Positions 31,691 to 43,372 of a stretch of DNA of 64,000 nt are shown in pieces. The position numbers and the translations under genes are program-made. The notes under the pieces are model-generated. The model ran no database searches, was not told the DNA's origin, and saw only the letters and a program-made list of their open reading frames with translations. Source of the stretch: Tipula vernalis (taxonomy: Eukaryota; Arthropoda; Insecta; Diptera; Tipulidae). The stretch lies in assembly GCA_958295665.1 (NCBI GenBank), contig OY282558.1, positions 307,864,092 through 307,928,091 of the forward strand, written 5' to 3'. Every line of letters starts with the position of its first letter. Position 1 is the first letter of the stretch.

Positions 31691-34543
31691 GTTCTTGGCG
31701 AAATTACAGTAATGTGTATAACGAAATATAATTCAACACCAAAAGAAGTAGTGTTTAAAATAATAAATGAAAATTTTATGTCAATATTAGGAAAAAAATC
31801 TTGTGAAGATTTAGGACTAATTTATCGAGTGCGTAGTGTATCGAATGATGACGACGAAATTTTCAAAGGACTCGGATGTCTAAAAAATTATAAATATGAC
31901 ATTGATTTAATCGAGAATCCTAAATTCGAAATCAGACCTGCAAGAAGAATACCACATTCCATTAGGGACATTGTTAAACTGGAACTTGATAAAATGGAGA
32001 AAATGAAAGTTATCGTAAGGGTCAATGAACCAACACCAGCAGTAAGTCCAATGATTATATTTCGTAAAAACGAAAAGATCAGAATCTGTATGGATCCGAC
32101 TGATCTAAATCGCAATATTTTACGACGCCAGTATTCATTAAATACAATTGAAGAAATATCTGCCAGATTAGGTGGGTCAAAATATTTCACACTACTAGAT
32201 TGTATGCGTGGTTTTTGGCAAATACAGGTTACTGAAAGCACGCAAAAATATTTAACGTTTGCTACACCTTGGGGACGTTATTCTTGCTTACGATTGCCAT
32301 TTGGACTTTCATCAGCACCGGAAGTATTTAGCGAGGCGATGAATAATATACTGAAAAATATAAGCGGAGTAGAAATTTCTATGGATGACATACTTATCCA
32401 TGCACCTACTAAAGAAAAGTTGGCACAGATTACGGAAGTAGTACTGAGGATATTGAGAGAAGCAGGACTGAAACTAAACAGAGATAAGTGTAAATTCCAA
32501 GTTCAAACACGTAAATTCTTTAGTCACGTTATATCACCTGCCGGTCTCTACCCAGATACTGAAAAAATCGAAGCAATTTATAAGTTAAAAATACCACAAA
32601 ATGTGAAAGAACTTCAGCGAATGTTGGGAATGGTGACCTACTTGAATAAATTTATACCAAATCTATCAAAAATTACCGAACCATTAAGAGAATTGTTGGT
32701 AAAGCAAAATGCATGGGTTTGGACGGAACAACATGACAAAGCGGTAGAAAATATTAAGACAGTGTTGTCTACACCTCCAGTACTTCGGTTCTATGATGTC
32801 AATAAGGATGTAAAGTTATCTGTGGACAGCAGTTCAAAATCACTAGGATTTGTACTTATGCAGGATAATCAACCGATAGCATACGGAACCAAGGCATTAA
32901 GCAATTCTCAGAAAAACTATCCACAAATTGAAAAGGAAGCGTTGGCTATAAGAACCGCCTGTAAAAAATTTCATCAATTTATTTACGGTAAAAAGCTAAC
33001 TATTGAGACGGATCACAAACCATTACAAGTCACTTACAAGAGACCAATAGAAGAAGCTCCAGCCAGATTACAACGTATAGTGTTTGATACGCTCCAATAT
33101 TCGCCTAAGGTGATATATATCAAAGGTACTGATATTCCAATAGCGGATACGTTGAGCAGAGATTGTACACATGATAATGAAGAAATAGACGACGAAGAAC
33201 TGGAAATTCAAATAATTTTGGCAATGTCCGACAAAGCTATATCCGAATTTGTAGCTGATACTAGAGAAGATCGAGAGCTACAAACACTCATTACATTTAT
33301 TCTCGGTGGATTTCCGGATGATAAAAAAAATCTTCCAAATGAAGTAAAACCATATTTTAATTTTCGTCATCAGTTAAGTCATGAGAGTGGTATAGTGTTT
33401 AAAGGGGAAAAGGTTGTAGTTCCTCAAAAATGAATCAATAAAATGATTGAATGGACACATACTGGTCATTGGGGAATAACGAATACAATGCGCAGGGCTC
33501 GACAATTATTATTCTGGATTGGTCAAGCTAAAGATGTCCAAGCATACGTGGAGAAGTGTTCAGTTTGTCAAAAAACTCAACGTTGTAATGACAAAGAATG
33601 TATATTACCAAAAATAATACCATCTCTTCCCTTTCAAATAGTGAGTACAGATCTATTTATATTTAATGGAAAAGAGTTCTTATTGATTGCAGACAACTAT
33701 TCGGGTTTATATGGATTTTAAAAAATTAGAAGTGACTACGAGCGACGAAATAATTAAAACATTAAAGAGTTGGTTTAGTGTTCATGGTATACCGCAGATA
33801 TTGGAATCGGACAATGGTCCTCAATACAACTCAAAACAGTTTCGTGCGCAATTTGAGCATAGAACTTCTAGTCCAACATTTCCGAGGTCTAATGGTTTAG
33901 CGGAACGAAACGTGCAAACAGCGAAGAATATGCTAAAAAAATGTTGTATAGACAAAACTGAAGTTGAACTGGCATTACTTAATTTTAGAAATATGCCAAG
34001 AAATGAATCGATTGGATCACCGAACGAGAGATTAATGAGCCGAGTTACACGGTTAACTATTCCGTCTTCATTTGATCAACTAAAGCCAGGGTAATTACTA
34101 ATGTAGCTGAAGAGTTAGAACGTTTACGCCTGGCTCAACAGCATTATGCGGATAAAACGAGCAAACCAGCCGCACCACTAAAAGCAGGAGATCAGGTTAG
34201 GATACAAATCGGACCAAGAGATTGGAAATCTGGCAATATTATCAAATCAGCGGGGAAACCGAGGTCATTTATAGTTGAAACAGACGGTCGAACATATCGA
34301 AGAAATTCGCATCATATTAAAAAGACTTCAGCAAATATTCAGAGTGATGCCACCATCATCCCAAACTTACCGTCAGCCAATATAGAAAGTCCAGCAGTAC
34401 CAAATGACAAGCAAAGGTAATTTAATAAAGATAATGTTACACTGAGATCTACTGGTGGACCAATACGAAATGTTCCAGAGCAACATGGGTATAGAACCAG
34501 ATCTGGTAGAATATCAAAACAACCTATTAGATTGAATTTATAA
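31664..34543 (+). pseudogene. Element D pol: RT, RNase H, integrase
   Basis: A 589-codon frame (31664-33433) starts in the protease flap. It carries a complete RT (EKIRICMDPTDLN, FTLLDCMRGFWQIQV and the box ISMDDILIH) and RNase H (LSVDSSSKSLGFVLMQDN and NYPQIEKEALAIRTA). The DS in place of DA in RNase H is tolerated in the family. A stop at 33432 and frame breaks near 33720 and 34094 split the integrase. The finger is at 33443-33600 (HTGHWGITNT to KCSVCQKTQ), the core carries LESDNGPQYNS and SPTFPRSNGLAERNV, and the tail ends TRSGRISKQPIRLNL. Confidence 0.85.
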
Positions 34544-34574
34544 ATTTCAATTGTGTATTATATAAAAAGAGGGA

Positions 34575-34755
34575 GGTAACATAAATATGTAACCTTGCAT
34601 AGTATACTCATCTTGGTAAATAGAAACCTAGTATGTATGGAAAACCTTGTTATATTGAATAAAAAATAAATGCGCATCACTCTTGTGCTAACCTTAAAAC
34701 GTATCTAATACTTTTATCTTTATCTAACTATAACCGGTATAATTATCATATTACA
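34575..34755 (+). repeat. Element D 3' LTR (181 bp)
   Basis: Same length as the 5' LTR. It begins GGTAACATAAATATG after the purine tract and ends ATTACA, followed by GTATA. Confidence 0.92.
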
Positions 34756-34760
34756 GTATA

Positions 34761-35470
34761 GAGCATTATTCAATAAATACCAGATTAGCTCTAAATATGT
34801 AAAGAAATGGCCATCGTCGAATTCTCGGGATCATTTACTACCGTAAATGTAGATTTTTAGTGGTCGTTTTTTATTAAATTAAGCATTTTTTTCTATTTTA
34901 TGCTCGTTTCTTATAACAATAAAGAATAAAGTATCTAAACGTGAAACATTTACCTTTTTTTATTTCGTTTACCGTCCATTAATAAAAGGTAAATGCATTG
35001 TCCAAATTTTGCGGATTAACATACAGAGAGACGTATAAATTACAACAACAAGTAAAAAACGAAAAATAAAAAAAAAACAATAACTTGAAACAAAAATGTT
35101 TCATTCGTTTTATCTCTATTTATTTATAAACACGTGGCGGAATTGTATGACGTCACGAACATGTAACTCGAAAGATCGAGCTAACCTGGTAATTTCGTCT
35201 GTTCAGACGTATGTTTACTACAACAAAACATCATTATACACATTTCGCGTTCACACGTAAAATTGCGAACGTTGAAACCAATTGCAATTTATCTATGTAC
35301 ATATATGTGAAATTATTTTAATTTCATTATGATGCTTTAAGAAGAAAAGTACTCAACAAGAAAATCGAACATTTTTAACAAACAATTTTATTTGGTCGTC
35401 ACCATTTTGGCTAGTTTATTTATCATACATATTTCAAAAAAAAAAAAATCGACCCAAAAAATTTGTTATT
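34761..35470. other. AT-rich non-coding stretch
   Basis: No coding frame or delimited repeat. Element C does not resume here, so the left part of C had already lost its 5' end, or was deleted, when D inserted. Confidence 0.45.
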
Positions 35471-35650
35471 GACGGTGTTTACACTAGGCATTTTATTCCT
35501 GGAATTTTTTCTCTTTTCATACAAAACCGGTTTTGTGTGATTTTATTTTTGGGATTTTTTTTACACCAAAATTTTGTTGGTTTCTTTGGATCAAAAACGA
35601 TGGATGTTTTTGCTTTGGATTCTTCGCACTAACACAAACAAAAATTATTA

Positions 35651-35978
35651 AGGCCCTTTCCGAAAGTTATACTTATTTATTTAGACCTACTTATTTAAAT
35701 TAGTATGTTGGCGAGGTAACTTAAAATAAGTATGTTCTTACAAAAAAAAAAATCTTAAACGAAAACCAAAATTCTGTTAATTTCATTGCATACATATTGT
35801 GATATTATGTAGTAATTAAGTTTTATAAAAAATTGAATTAAAAATTATTTTATAGTTACAAAATAGTCAAAATAAAAAATAAGTATGTGAAATCAATTTG
35901 GATGATTTTACATACTTATTTAAGATGGCGGCAAATAAGTTTGTCTAAATAAATAAGTATAACTTTCGGAAAGGGCCT
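35651..35978. repeat. Nested miniature element in palindrome unit 1
   Basis: Ends AGGCCCTTTCCGAAAGTTAT and its reverse complement; the arms are about 36 bp. 328 bp, AT-rich interior with repeated AAATAAGTATG words. Confidence 0.85.
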
Positions 35979-36267
35979 AAAGGTTTGAAGAACAAATACG
36001 AAATGATAATATTTTTAACACATACATATGAAAAAATTCCGATTTTTTAATGCTTAGTGTAAACGATGAGGGATTTTGTTGCCGAAGAATCCGGAATAAA
36101 ATGCCTAATGTAAACACCCCCATTGGTGGTGTTTACATTAGGCATTTTATTCCGGATTCTTCGGCAACAAAATCCCTCATCGTTTACACTAAGCATTAAA
36201 AAACCGGAATTTTTTCATATGTATGTGTTAAAAATATTATCATTTCGTATTTGTTCTTCAAACCTTT

Positions 36268-36546
36268 AGGCCCTTTCCGAAAGTTATACTTATTTATTTA
36301 AACATACTTATTTTTTATTTTGACTATTTTGTAACTATAAAATAATTTTTAGTTAAATTTTTTATAAAACTTAATTACTACATAATATCACAATATGTAT
36401 GCAATGAAATTAACAGAATTTTGGTTTTCGTTTAAGATTCTTTTTTTTTTTGTAAGAACATACATACTTATTTTAAGTTACCTCGCCAACATACTTATTT
36501 AAATAAGTAGGTCCAAATAAATAAGTATAACTTTCGGAAAGGGCCT
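36268..36546. repeat. Nested miniature element in palindrome unit 2
   Basis: The inverted counterpart of 35651-35978 with the same 36-bp ends but 279 bp long. The side next to the palindrome centre has lost about 50 bp, which includes the AAGATGGCGGC segment. Confidence 0.85.
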
Positions 36547-36698
36547 TAATAATCTTTGTTTGTGTTAGTGCGAAGAATCCAAAGAAACCAACAAAATTTT
36601 GGTGTAAAAAAAATCCCAAAAATAAAATCACACAAAACCGGTTTTGTATGAAACGAGAAAAAATTCCAGGAATAAAATGCCTAGTGTAAACACCGTCA

Positions 36699-37956
36699 TT
36701 AAGAAACGAAATCACATCAATTAGTAAAATATACGTCTGATTGTCTGAATCTGAACATAAACACACAGGCTGATTTATAGAATCATGCGTATAGAGCATG
36801 TTGTTTGAACATGTAATAGAGAATTTGTAGAGAAATATAAATAAAAGCACGTTTTCACAATTTATTCTATTTATTGACCAAACAATTTACGAATATTACA
36901 AAATGAAGTTTTAATGTACAATTAGTATTGATTTTGAACGGCTTAGTAATTAAAATTAATGTTAAAGAAAAATGATTTTATTTTCTGTTTTTGTAGTGTG
37001 TTAGTGAGATGGCGTGGGTAAAGTGTATGTAATTTTTAGTTCAATAGTGTCAATACCTATGTGAACAATTTAATTAATTGAAACAAAATATCTGGCGAGT
37101 GATTTTGTGGGCTGTTCATTATATAACGAAATGTGAGTGCGGAAAAATGGAAAGCGTGGTCAAAAATAAATAATGGTACTACCAAATACCGTTAAACAGG
37201 TATTTCATGTTACATATATTGATTAAATACTCGTATATGTGATGTGAATTGTATTAAATGATATTAAACTCAAATGTTTTCTTGATACAGTTGAATTTAT
37301 ATTACACAAACCTTTCAATTATCTTTGTTGAAATTTATTGATTTAAAGTTTACTCAATTCGTTAATGTGTGGTATTATTCTACCCTTCTATTTCGATAGG
37401 CGAGTTTGTCTTTCTTGGTAAATTAAATTTTATTTCGGTTCAGTTGTGTTTAATTTTATTTTAATTTAAGTTAATTTGATTTAGTTGTTTCGATTTAGTG
37501 AATTAAATATAAATTTCGTTCGTATTTAAAAAGTTTTGTTATTACAAGGTGAATTCAATAAAGGGTCAAATTATTAATGCGACTGTTCGTTACGATATCA
37601 ATGTGCGTGAAAAGAGTATGATAGTTTTTTTATTTATCAATGAAAGTTTTATAATTTTCCAATCGGGCCAAGAAAAATAAATTTACTTTTTAATTTTATC
37701 GGAGGGTGCAAGAGGGGAAATAAAAAAAAGTATTTTAAGTGGTTTTTGTGTTTGCTATAAGTGTAAAATGTGTGTTGTGGTTAATTAATTTATAAGATAA
37801 ATTATTAATTGACGAACAAATTAAATTATGTTCAAAACATCATAACATGATGTCATCCTTGAAGTATTTTCATAACACATATACTGGTCTATGTACATAG
37901 GTATATGTGATATGAATTTGTGTAAAATTTTTTATTGTTTCTTTTTATTATATTAT
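36699..37956. other. AT-rich non-coding stretch
   Basis: No convincing frame or repeat. Ends at the ATTAT target duplication of element E. Confidence 0.45.
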
Positions 37957-38360
37957 TGTTCTGTTTCTCCGATTATAATTAAATTATACACACAATGCTT
38001 TTTAATTACATCGTTAATTTATTTAATCCATTTTAGGTTAATTGTTACTAAAGATACATGTTAAACCGAAAGTGGTCTGACTGAAAATGTCCGAGATAAA
38101 TTCAACATTAAAACGGCTGCTTGACTGAAAGCAAAGATTATTAACAAGAAGATCCTCTTATTAATAATCTTTGCTTTCAGTCAAGCCGCCGTGTACATGT
38201 TGAATGTATCTCGGTCGTTTTCAGTCAGACCACTTTCGGTTTAACATGTATCTTTAGTATGTGTTATCGAAGCACCTCCGTTAACCACTGACGTCTTGTT
38301 CCTCTTCTACTTCACTCTATCAGAAATACCCTAAGAACAATGTACTTCGATTACACAACA
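37957..38360 (-). repeat. Element E 3' LTR carrying a foldback insertion
   Basis: 404 bp = 187 bp LTR + 214 bp insertion + a 3-bp TGT duplication. Plus-strand ends TGTTCTGTTTCTCC and GATTACACAACA match the intact copy at 42504-42690. Confidence 0.94.
38046..38259. repeat. 214-bp foldback element inserted in an LTR
   Basis: Ends TACTAAAGATACATGTTAAA and the reverse complement; the arms pair over nearly the whole length with mismatches and meet near 38150. Flanked by TGT on both sides (38043-38045 and 38260-38262). The sister LTR gives the empty site TTAATTGTGTTATC, so the boundaries and 3-bp duplication are directly demonstrated. No coding capacity. Confidence 0.94.
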
Positions 38361-38421
38361 TCCCTCTTTTCACATATATATATATATATATTATATATAT
38401 AAACAATGTTCTTATACTAAC

Positions 38422-39393
38422 TTACATTACAAAATCTTTAAACCTTTGAGGCAATACGCACTGCCGACGTAAATGAAGCCTAGAATCAGAATTAGTATTT
38501 TCTTCATTAATACCCTCATTATCCGCCCTTTCATTGACGTCGCCAAATACGCTTACATTATTTCTTTCAATCTCGTTTCTGCCGTTATTTAATTCGGTAT
38601 AAGAAGTTGGTATTTGGATCCCGTAATCGTCTTCACCTCTATTCTGTAAATAAGGAGCCGGTATCATATGAAATGTATTTCGACGGTATATTCCACCACT
38701 TGCTTTAATTAAATACGAATTAGGATACTGCAATTTCTTTACCACTCTTCCATATCGTCTCAAATCGGTTATCCAAACACCATCTCCTTCATTTAGTTCC
38801 GATAATTTTTTAGTATTATGTCTTCTATTATAATTTTGTACTTGCTTATCCTTAAGGATTTCCTCATTCTTTAACACATTTTTAGGATAACTAGGAACCA
38901 GTAACTTCGGGAGCACTGGCAAATGAGACTTAATTTTTCGACCCAACATCAATTCAGCCGGTGAATAACCATTTGAAAGAGGTGTCGTCCTATAACTCAA
39001 CATTGCCTTGTAAAATTCTGATTCCGAACTCGAATTCTTTTTTATAATACTCTTAGCTGCTTTAACCGCTGCCTCCACAGCACCGTTGGACTGACTGTAG
39101 TACGGACTACTTGTAACATGGACAAAATTATACTCCTGAGCAAACCTTCGAAATTTAGCTTGAAACTGAGGGCCATTATCCGTTCGCAAAACATCACATA
39201 TACCAAACCTTTAAAATATTATGTGCATACATCTAATTATGCACTCTTCATTCATAGAATTTAATTGCGAAATTTCAAAGTATCTCGAAAAATAGTCCGT
39301 AAATATAAAATACCATTTACCGTTAATCTTAAATAGATCCACTGCAGTTTTTTCCATTGGACGCGTTGGGATTAATTCTCTTTCGAACGGCTC
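38422..39393 (-). pseudogene. Element E integrase core and tail
   Basis: 39189-38422 is open: MRTDNGPQFQAKFRRF with the second catalytic D, SSPYYSQSNGAVEAAVKAAK with the catalytic E, TTPLSNGYSPAELMLGRKI, then a basic tail ending LRRQCVLPQRFKDFVM. 39190-39393, carrying the first catalytic D region (VDLF-like on the minus strand), is in the same frame but interrupted by stops. Confidence 0.82.
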
Positions 39394-41014
39394 TCAATAA
39401 TTCTCTCTCTCCTCAACACACTGCGGACAGTTACGAATATATGTCTCTAGTTCTGAACTTAAACCCAACCACCATACCGACATTTGTGCACGACGTTTGC
39501 TTTTGACTATTCCCTGATGCCCTAAATGAATAAATTCGATCACTTCCCTCTGCAATGCAGGTGGTATAATAATTCTTTGCCCTTTCAATAATACCCCGTC
39601 AATCACATTAAAATCATTTCTATGCTGATAGTACAGCCACATAAACTCCGACAATCTATTTCTCCCTGGCCATCCTTCATCACAATAACGCTTCAAATTT
39701 TTGCAAACCTCGTCTAATTCTTGATACTTTCTAATCTTTTCCATATAACTATCTTTAATAGGCAAATTATCCCTAACAAAATTAACAAATGCTTCCACTT
39801 CAATGCCCATTTCATCATACAATTCTTTTGTGCTACTATCTGGACTACGAGATAAAGCATCCGCAACCACTAATTGTTTGCCTGGTACATAAACCACCTC
39901 ATAGTCATACCGCATTAATCTAATTCGGAAACGTTGTAGTCTAGGAGTGAGACTATCCAAATCCTTTGATTGAAGAATCTGGATCAATGGCTTATGGTCT
40001 GTTTCAAGCATCACCTTCAAACCAAGTATATATTCTGCAAACTTTTCAGCAGCCCAAGCCAAACCTAAAGCCTCTTTTTCAATCTGTGCATAACGACGTT
40101 CAGCATCCGTTAAAGTTCGCGATGCATATGCTACAATTTCTCTTACTCCCTCCGAATTCTCTTGTAATAAACAACCCCCAATACCATAGGATGAAGCATC
40201 CGCACTAACTACTATCTTCTTTGATGTATCAAAATACGCAAGGGTTGATGATTCTGATAAAATTTTTTTAATTTTCAAAAATGCCTGTTGTTGATTTATT
40301 GCCCATACAAATTCCATACCATTTCTCAACAACGAATTCAAAGGTTCAAGCAGAGTTGATCGATTTCTAATGAATCGATTTACAAAATTCAACATGCCCA
40401 AAAACCTGAGGAGCTCTGTTTTGTTCTTAGGTGCGGAATATTCCATTATCACTCCAATACGATCTGGATCCACCGATAACCCGCTGCCGACAAGCAATGC
40501 CCTAGGTATTTGATGTTTTTAACACCAAACTCAAATTTTTGCTTATTAATCGTTATGCCCTCTTGCTTTAATTTGTCTAACACCTGTCTCAAAATTCCAT
40601 CGTGTTCCTCAATAGAATTAGCGTAAATGAGGATGTCATCCACATGGAACACCACGTTTGGGATTCCTGCTATTACCTGGGAAAATTGCGTAACAAAATA
40701 TTCTGATGCGCACGATACTCCAAAAGGAAGCTTTTGAAAACAAAACGACCGACAGGACAAATAAAGCAAGTAAGCAACTGGCTTGTCTTATCTAATTTAA
40801 TTTGGTAAAATCCTTTATTAATATCAATTTTGGAAAACCACTGAGCGCCCTGCAATTTATTCAGAACCGATTCAACCTTAAATATAGGAAAATATGGACG
40901 TTGGACATATCTATTCAATTTCGTGTAATCACAACACAGTCTTATTTCTTGTCCTTTGGGAACAATTACAATAGGTGAAACCCACTCTGTTATTTCCTGA
41001 ATTGGTTCAATCAC
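39394..41014 (-). pseudogene. Element E RT, RNase H and integrase finger
   Basis: RT fingers ITEWVSPIVIVPKGQ and FSKIDINKGFYQIKL (41014-40740). After a frameshift near 40750 comes the active-site box VVFHVDDILIYA (40769-40449). A second shift near 40490 leads into a 367-codon frame with RNase H (VVSADASSYGIGGCLLQE and YAQIEKEALGLAWA) and the integrase HHCC finger (HLGHQGIVKS to NCPQCVEE). Catalytic residues are intact; only the frame is broken. Confidence 0.85.
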
Positions 41015-41038
41015 TTCTAATTCTACTAATCGTTTGAG

Positions 41039-42411
41039 CTACGTTTCCAATTTTCCCAATAACGAAATTGGCACCGTGCGTGGTACAGATTGTACAAACG
41101 GAATTGCGTTCGGCTGTAATTTTATTGACGCCGTTCCTTTGAACTCCCCAATGGGTTTAAAAGGCTCAGGAAATTCTGTATACACTTGAACCGAACTGTT
41201 AATTGAACGTACATTTAAAAACTGCTTACACTTTAATGCATTTAACTCCATAATAGCCCTACGCCCCAAAATTGACACCTGCAAACCCTCAACAATATAT
41301 GCAAAACATTTAAATTCTACATTTTCTAGATTCAAAGTTAAAAAAATTCTACCTTTGACACTCAGCGCCTTACCATCAGGACCCTTTAAAACCAACTTAG
41401 CAGGTTCTATTTTATACCTCAACACCTCTGGCACCATGCTACCCGCAATACATACACAGTCAGATCCGGTATCGATCAAAAATCTGTGGAGACATCCGAA
41501 TTCCACAATCAAAATGTCTAATCTCCAGCTACTATCGTCACTACCCTTAGTATTATAAATAATAATATTTCCTATTGTAAATTCCGTTGATTCTTCGATA
41601 CTTTCGGTTTCGATCATATTTGCCCTCTTCTGACCCACATTTGATTTAAATCCTGAAACAGCTGGTTGTGCTGCTTTCATCACCTTTTTATTTGCGTTAA
41701 AGCACGCTACTGCATAATGCCCCCTCTTGCCACAGGATAAACAATTTACCCTAAACGCAGGACATTTTACCCTCTCATGCGGCGTCTTAAAGCAAAACAT
41801 ACATTTTTGCTGATTTCTATGTGCGCTCGAAAAAAAAATTCCCATGTTTTGAATTTTCTGTCACTGCCCTTATCGATTTTTTTTTTATCTTCAAATATTA
41901 CTTGTGTTTGTTGTTTCTGTAGTTCAGCCGTTCGCGTAATTTCAATTGCTTCTTTCAAAGTGAGGTTAGTTTTTAACTGCATGACCTTACTAACACATCG
42001 ATCGTTCACCCCGACTACAATTCTATCAGGAATTAACTCTTCTTTTAAGATGTTGTATTCACATCCTTCCGCTATGGAATGCAACTCCCCGATGAACTCC
42101 TCTACAGTTTCGCCTTGGTACTGTATTCTTGTATTAAATTTATATCGCTCAAATATTATATTTTTCGTAGGTTTAAAATAAGCGTCAAATTTCTCAAATG
42201 CTTTTTCCAATGTAACAGGTTGTTCACTAGACTGCAATGCTATTTCTTCACTTTTTGATCCCATTACATAGAACAATATATCGATTTTTTCTTTATTATC
42301 TTTCTTTGTTACACCACTTACTGTCATATATCTTTGGAACCGTTTTTTCCAAGCCGGCCATGCCTCAAATTTGTCAAATGTAAAATTATCCGGCGCCTGA
42401 ATATTTTGCAT
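41039..42411 (-). pseudogene. Element E gag and protease (frameshift in a T run)
   Basis: Gag is open from 42411 (MQNIQAPDNFTFDKFEAW). It changes frame inside a nine-T run (in sense) near 41830-41838 and continues at 41845-41039 with zinc knuckles CMFCFKTPHERVKC and CLSCGKRGHYAVAC, followed by the protease active site FLIDTGSDCVCIAG. A single in-frame TAG (about 41036) then separates it from the RT fingers at 41014. The shift site could be a consensus error in a homopolymer or a real lesion. Confidence 0.85.
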
Positions 42412-42503
42412 TTTTTTTTTTTTTTTTTTAATTTGTAATTTCCACGATTACTGTTATATGGAGCGATATCTTATTATTTTAGTTTAGTTTACCGCTGCCA
42501 CCA

Positions 42504-42690
42504 TGTTCTGTTTCTCCGATTATAATTAAATTATACACACAATGCTTTTTAATTACATCGTTAATTTATTTAATCCATTTTAGGTTAATTGTGTTATCGA
42601 AGCACCTCCGTTAACCACTGACGTCTTGTTCCTCTTCTACTTCACTCTATCAGAAATACTCTAAGAACAATGTACTTCGATTACACAACA
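42504..42690 (-). repeat. Element E 5' LTR (187 bp)
   Basis: In sense TGTTGTGTAATCG to GGAGAAACAGAACA, followed by TGGTGGCAGCGG. ATTAT follows on the plus-strand right. Confidence 0.94.
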
Positions 42691-42695
42691 ATTAT

Positions 42696-43370
42696 ATGAT
42701 TTGCTATCGTAAGAGTTGTATATAATCAGAGCCAACGGCGGTTTTTTGTGTACATATTATATACCCAAATCTTCTGTTTTGAGTAAGTTTTGTTTGGGTT
42801 TGTGTAGATATGGTGCGGCTTGTATAGGTACTTTTTGTTCTTGTTTTTTCTTGTTTCTGTTTGTTGATTTGGTATATAATCATAATACAGAATGTAACAC
42901 ATTTCCTGTTTAAAGGCCGCCAATTTATTACGTGTGTGACGCCTATTTGTGAAAAAACAGTGTGAGACGCCAAGGGGCTCGGTATAAGACGTTGCCTTCG
43001 TTGTGCGCCAATTATTTTGTCACCAAAATTTAGTAATTATACTAATTACTATTATTTATATAATCAATAATTTATTTATTACTTTATTACTTTACTATAA
43101 ATCAAACTAAATTGTTGTTTTACTTTTATTTTATTTTTTTATTTTAATTTTATCACCGCGTGACTTTCTTCTTCGATGGACGCTACCTTTTTTTTTTTCT
43201 ACATTTATTTTCCATATAATTTGTAAGTTTATTTAATTAGGTTTTTCGTACTCATAATAGATGGCACCAAGGGTGAGTAATATTTTATGTGTATAGGGTG
43301 TTACAAGAACATGAAAAAAATGTTATGTTATATGTATCTGGAGCTTCATATTTATGTACATGTAATATAC
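42696..43370. other. Non-coding stretch
   Basis: Short open frames exist, but none has a recognisable domain. A block at about 42910-43030 is richer in GC and resembles the leader of an old LTR element, without further support. Confidence 0.4.
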
Positions 43371-43372
43371 TA

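Larger units (their letters stand above)
31279..34755 (+). mobile_element. Element D: mag-like Gypsy lacking gag and protease
   Basis: Two 181-bp LTRs (31279-31459 and 34575-34755) differ by only about three bases, one of which turns the 3' copy TG start into GG. The 5-bp duplication GTATA flanks both sides (31274-31278 and 34756-34760). TGGTGTCAGAC follows the 5' LTR, and a purine tract AAAAAGAGGGAG precedes the 3' LTR. Most of gag and the protease active site have been deleted, so the element depends on others. Confidence 0.93.
35471..36698. repeat. 1.2-kb composite palindrome (inverted dimer)
   Basis: GACGGTGTTTACACTAGG at 35471 pairs with CCTAGTGTAAACACCGTC ending at 36698. The arms pair through to GCCTAATGTAAACACC (36103-36118) and GGTGTTTACATTAGGC (36128-36143) around a 9-base centre. 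Each half is itself an element with its own inverted ends (GGTGTTTACACTAGGC and GCCTAATGTAAACACC) and contains a nested miniature element. Unit 1 is about 645 bp and unit 2 about 568 bp. No coding frame. Confidence 0.93.
37957..42690 (-). mobile_element. Element E: mag-like Gypsy with near-identical LTRs
   Basis: LTRs at 42504-42690 (5') and 37957-38360 (3', enlarged by a foldback insertion) with the 5-bp duplication ATTAT at 37952-37956 and 42691-42695. Apart from the insertion the 187-bp LTRs differ at one base by eye. The primer-binding-like TGGTGGCAGCGG follows the 5' LTR (42503 leftwards), and a purine tract GAAAAGAGGGA abuts the 3' LTR. Gag and pol are complete in order but hold several stops and frameshifts. 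Confidence 0.94.

Noticed and set aside
34936..34998. CATTTACCTTT and AAAGGTAAATG hairpin
   Set aside because: Short arms with a loose loop in AT-rich DNA; no flanking duplication and no second copy seen.
42704..42973. Overlapping frames on both strands of similar length
   Set aside because: No domain, low-complexity Thr/Lys or Phe/Leu composition, and mutual shadows.
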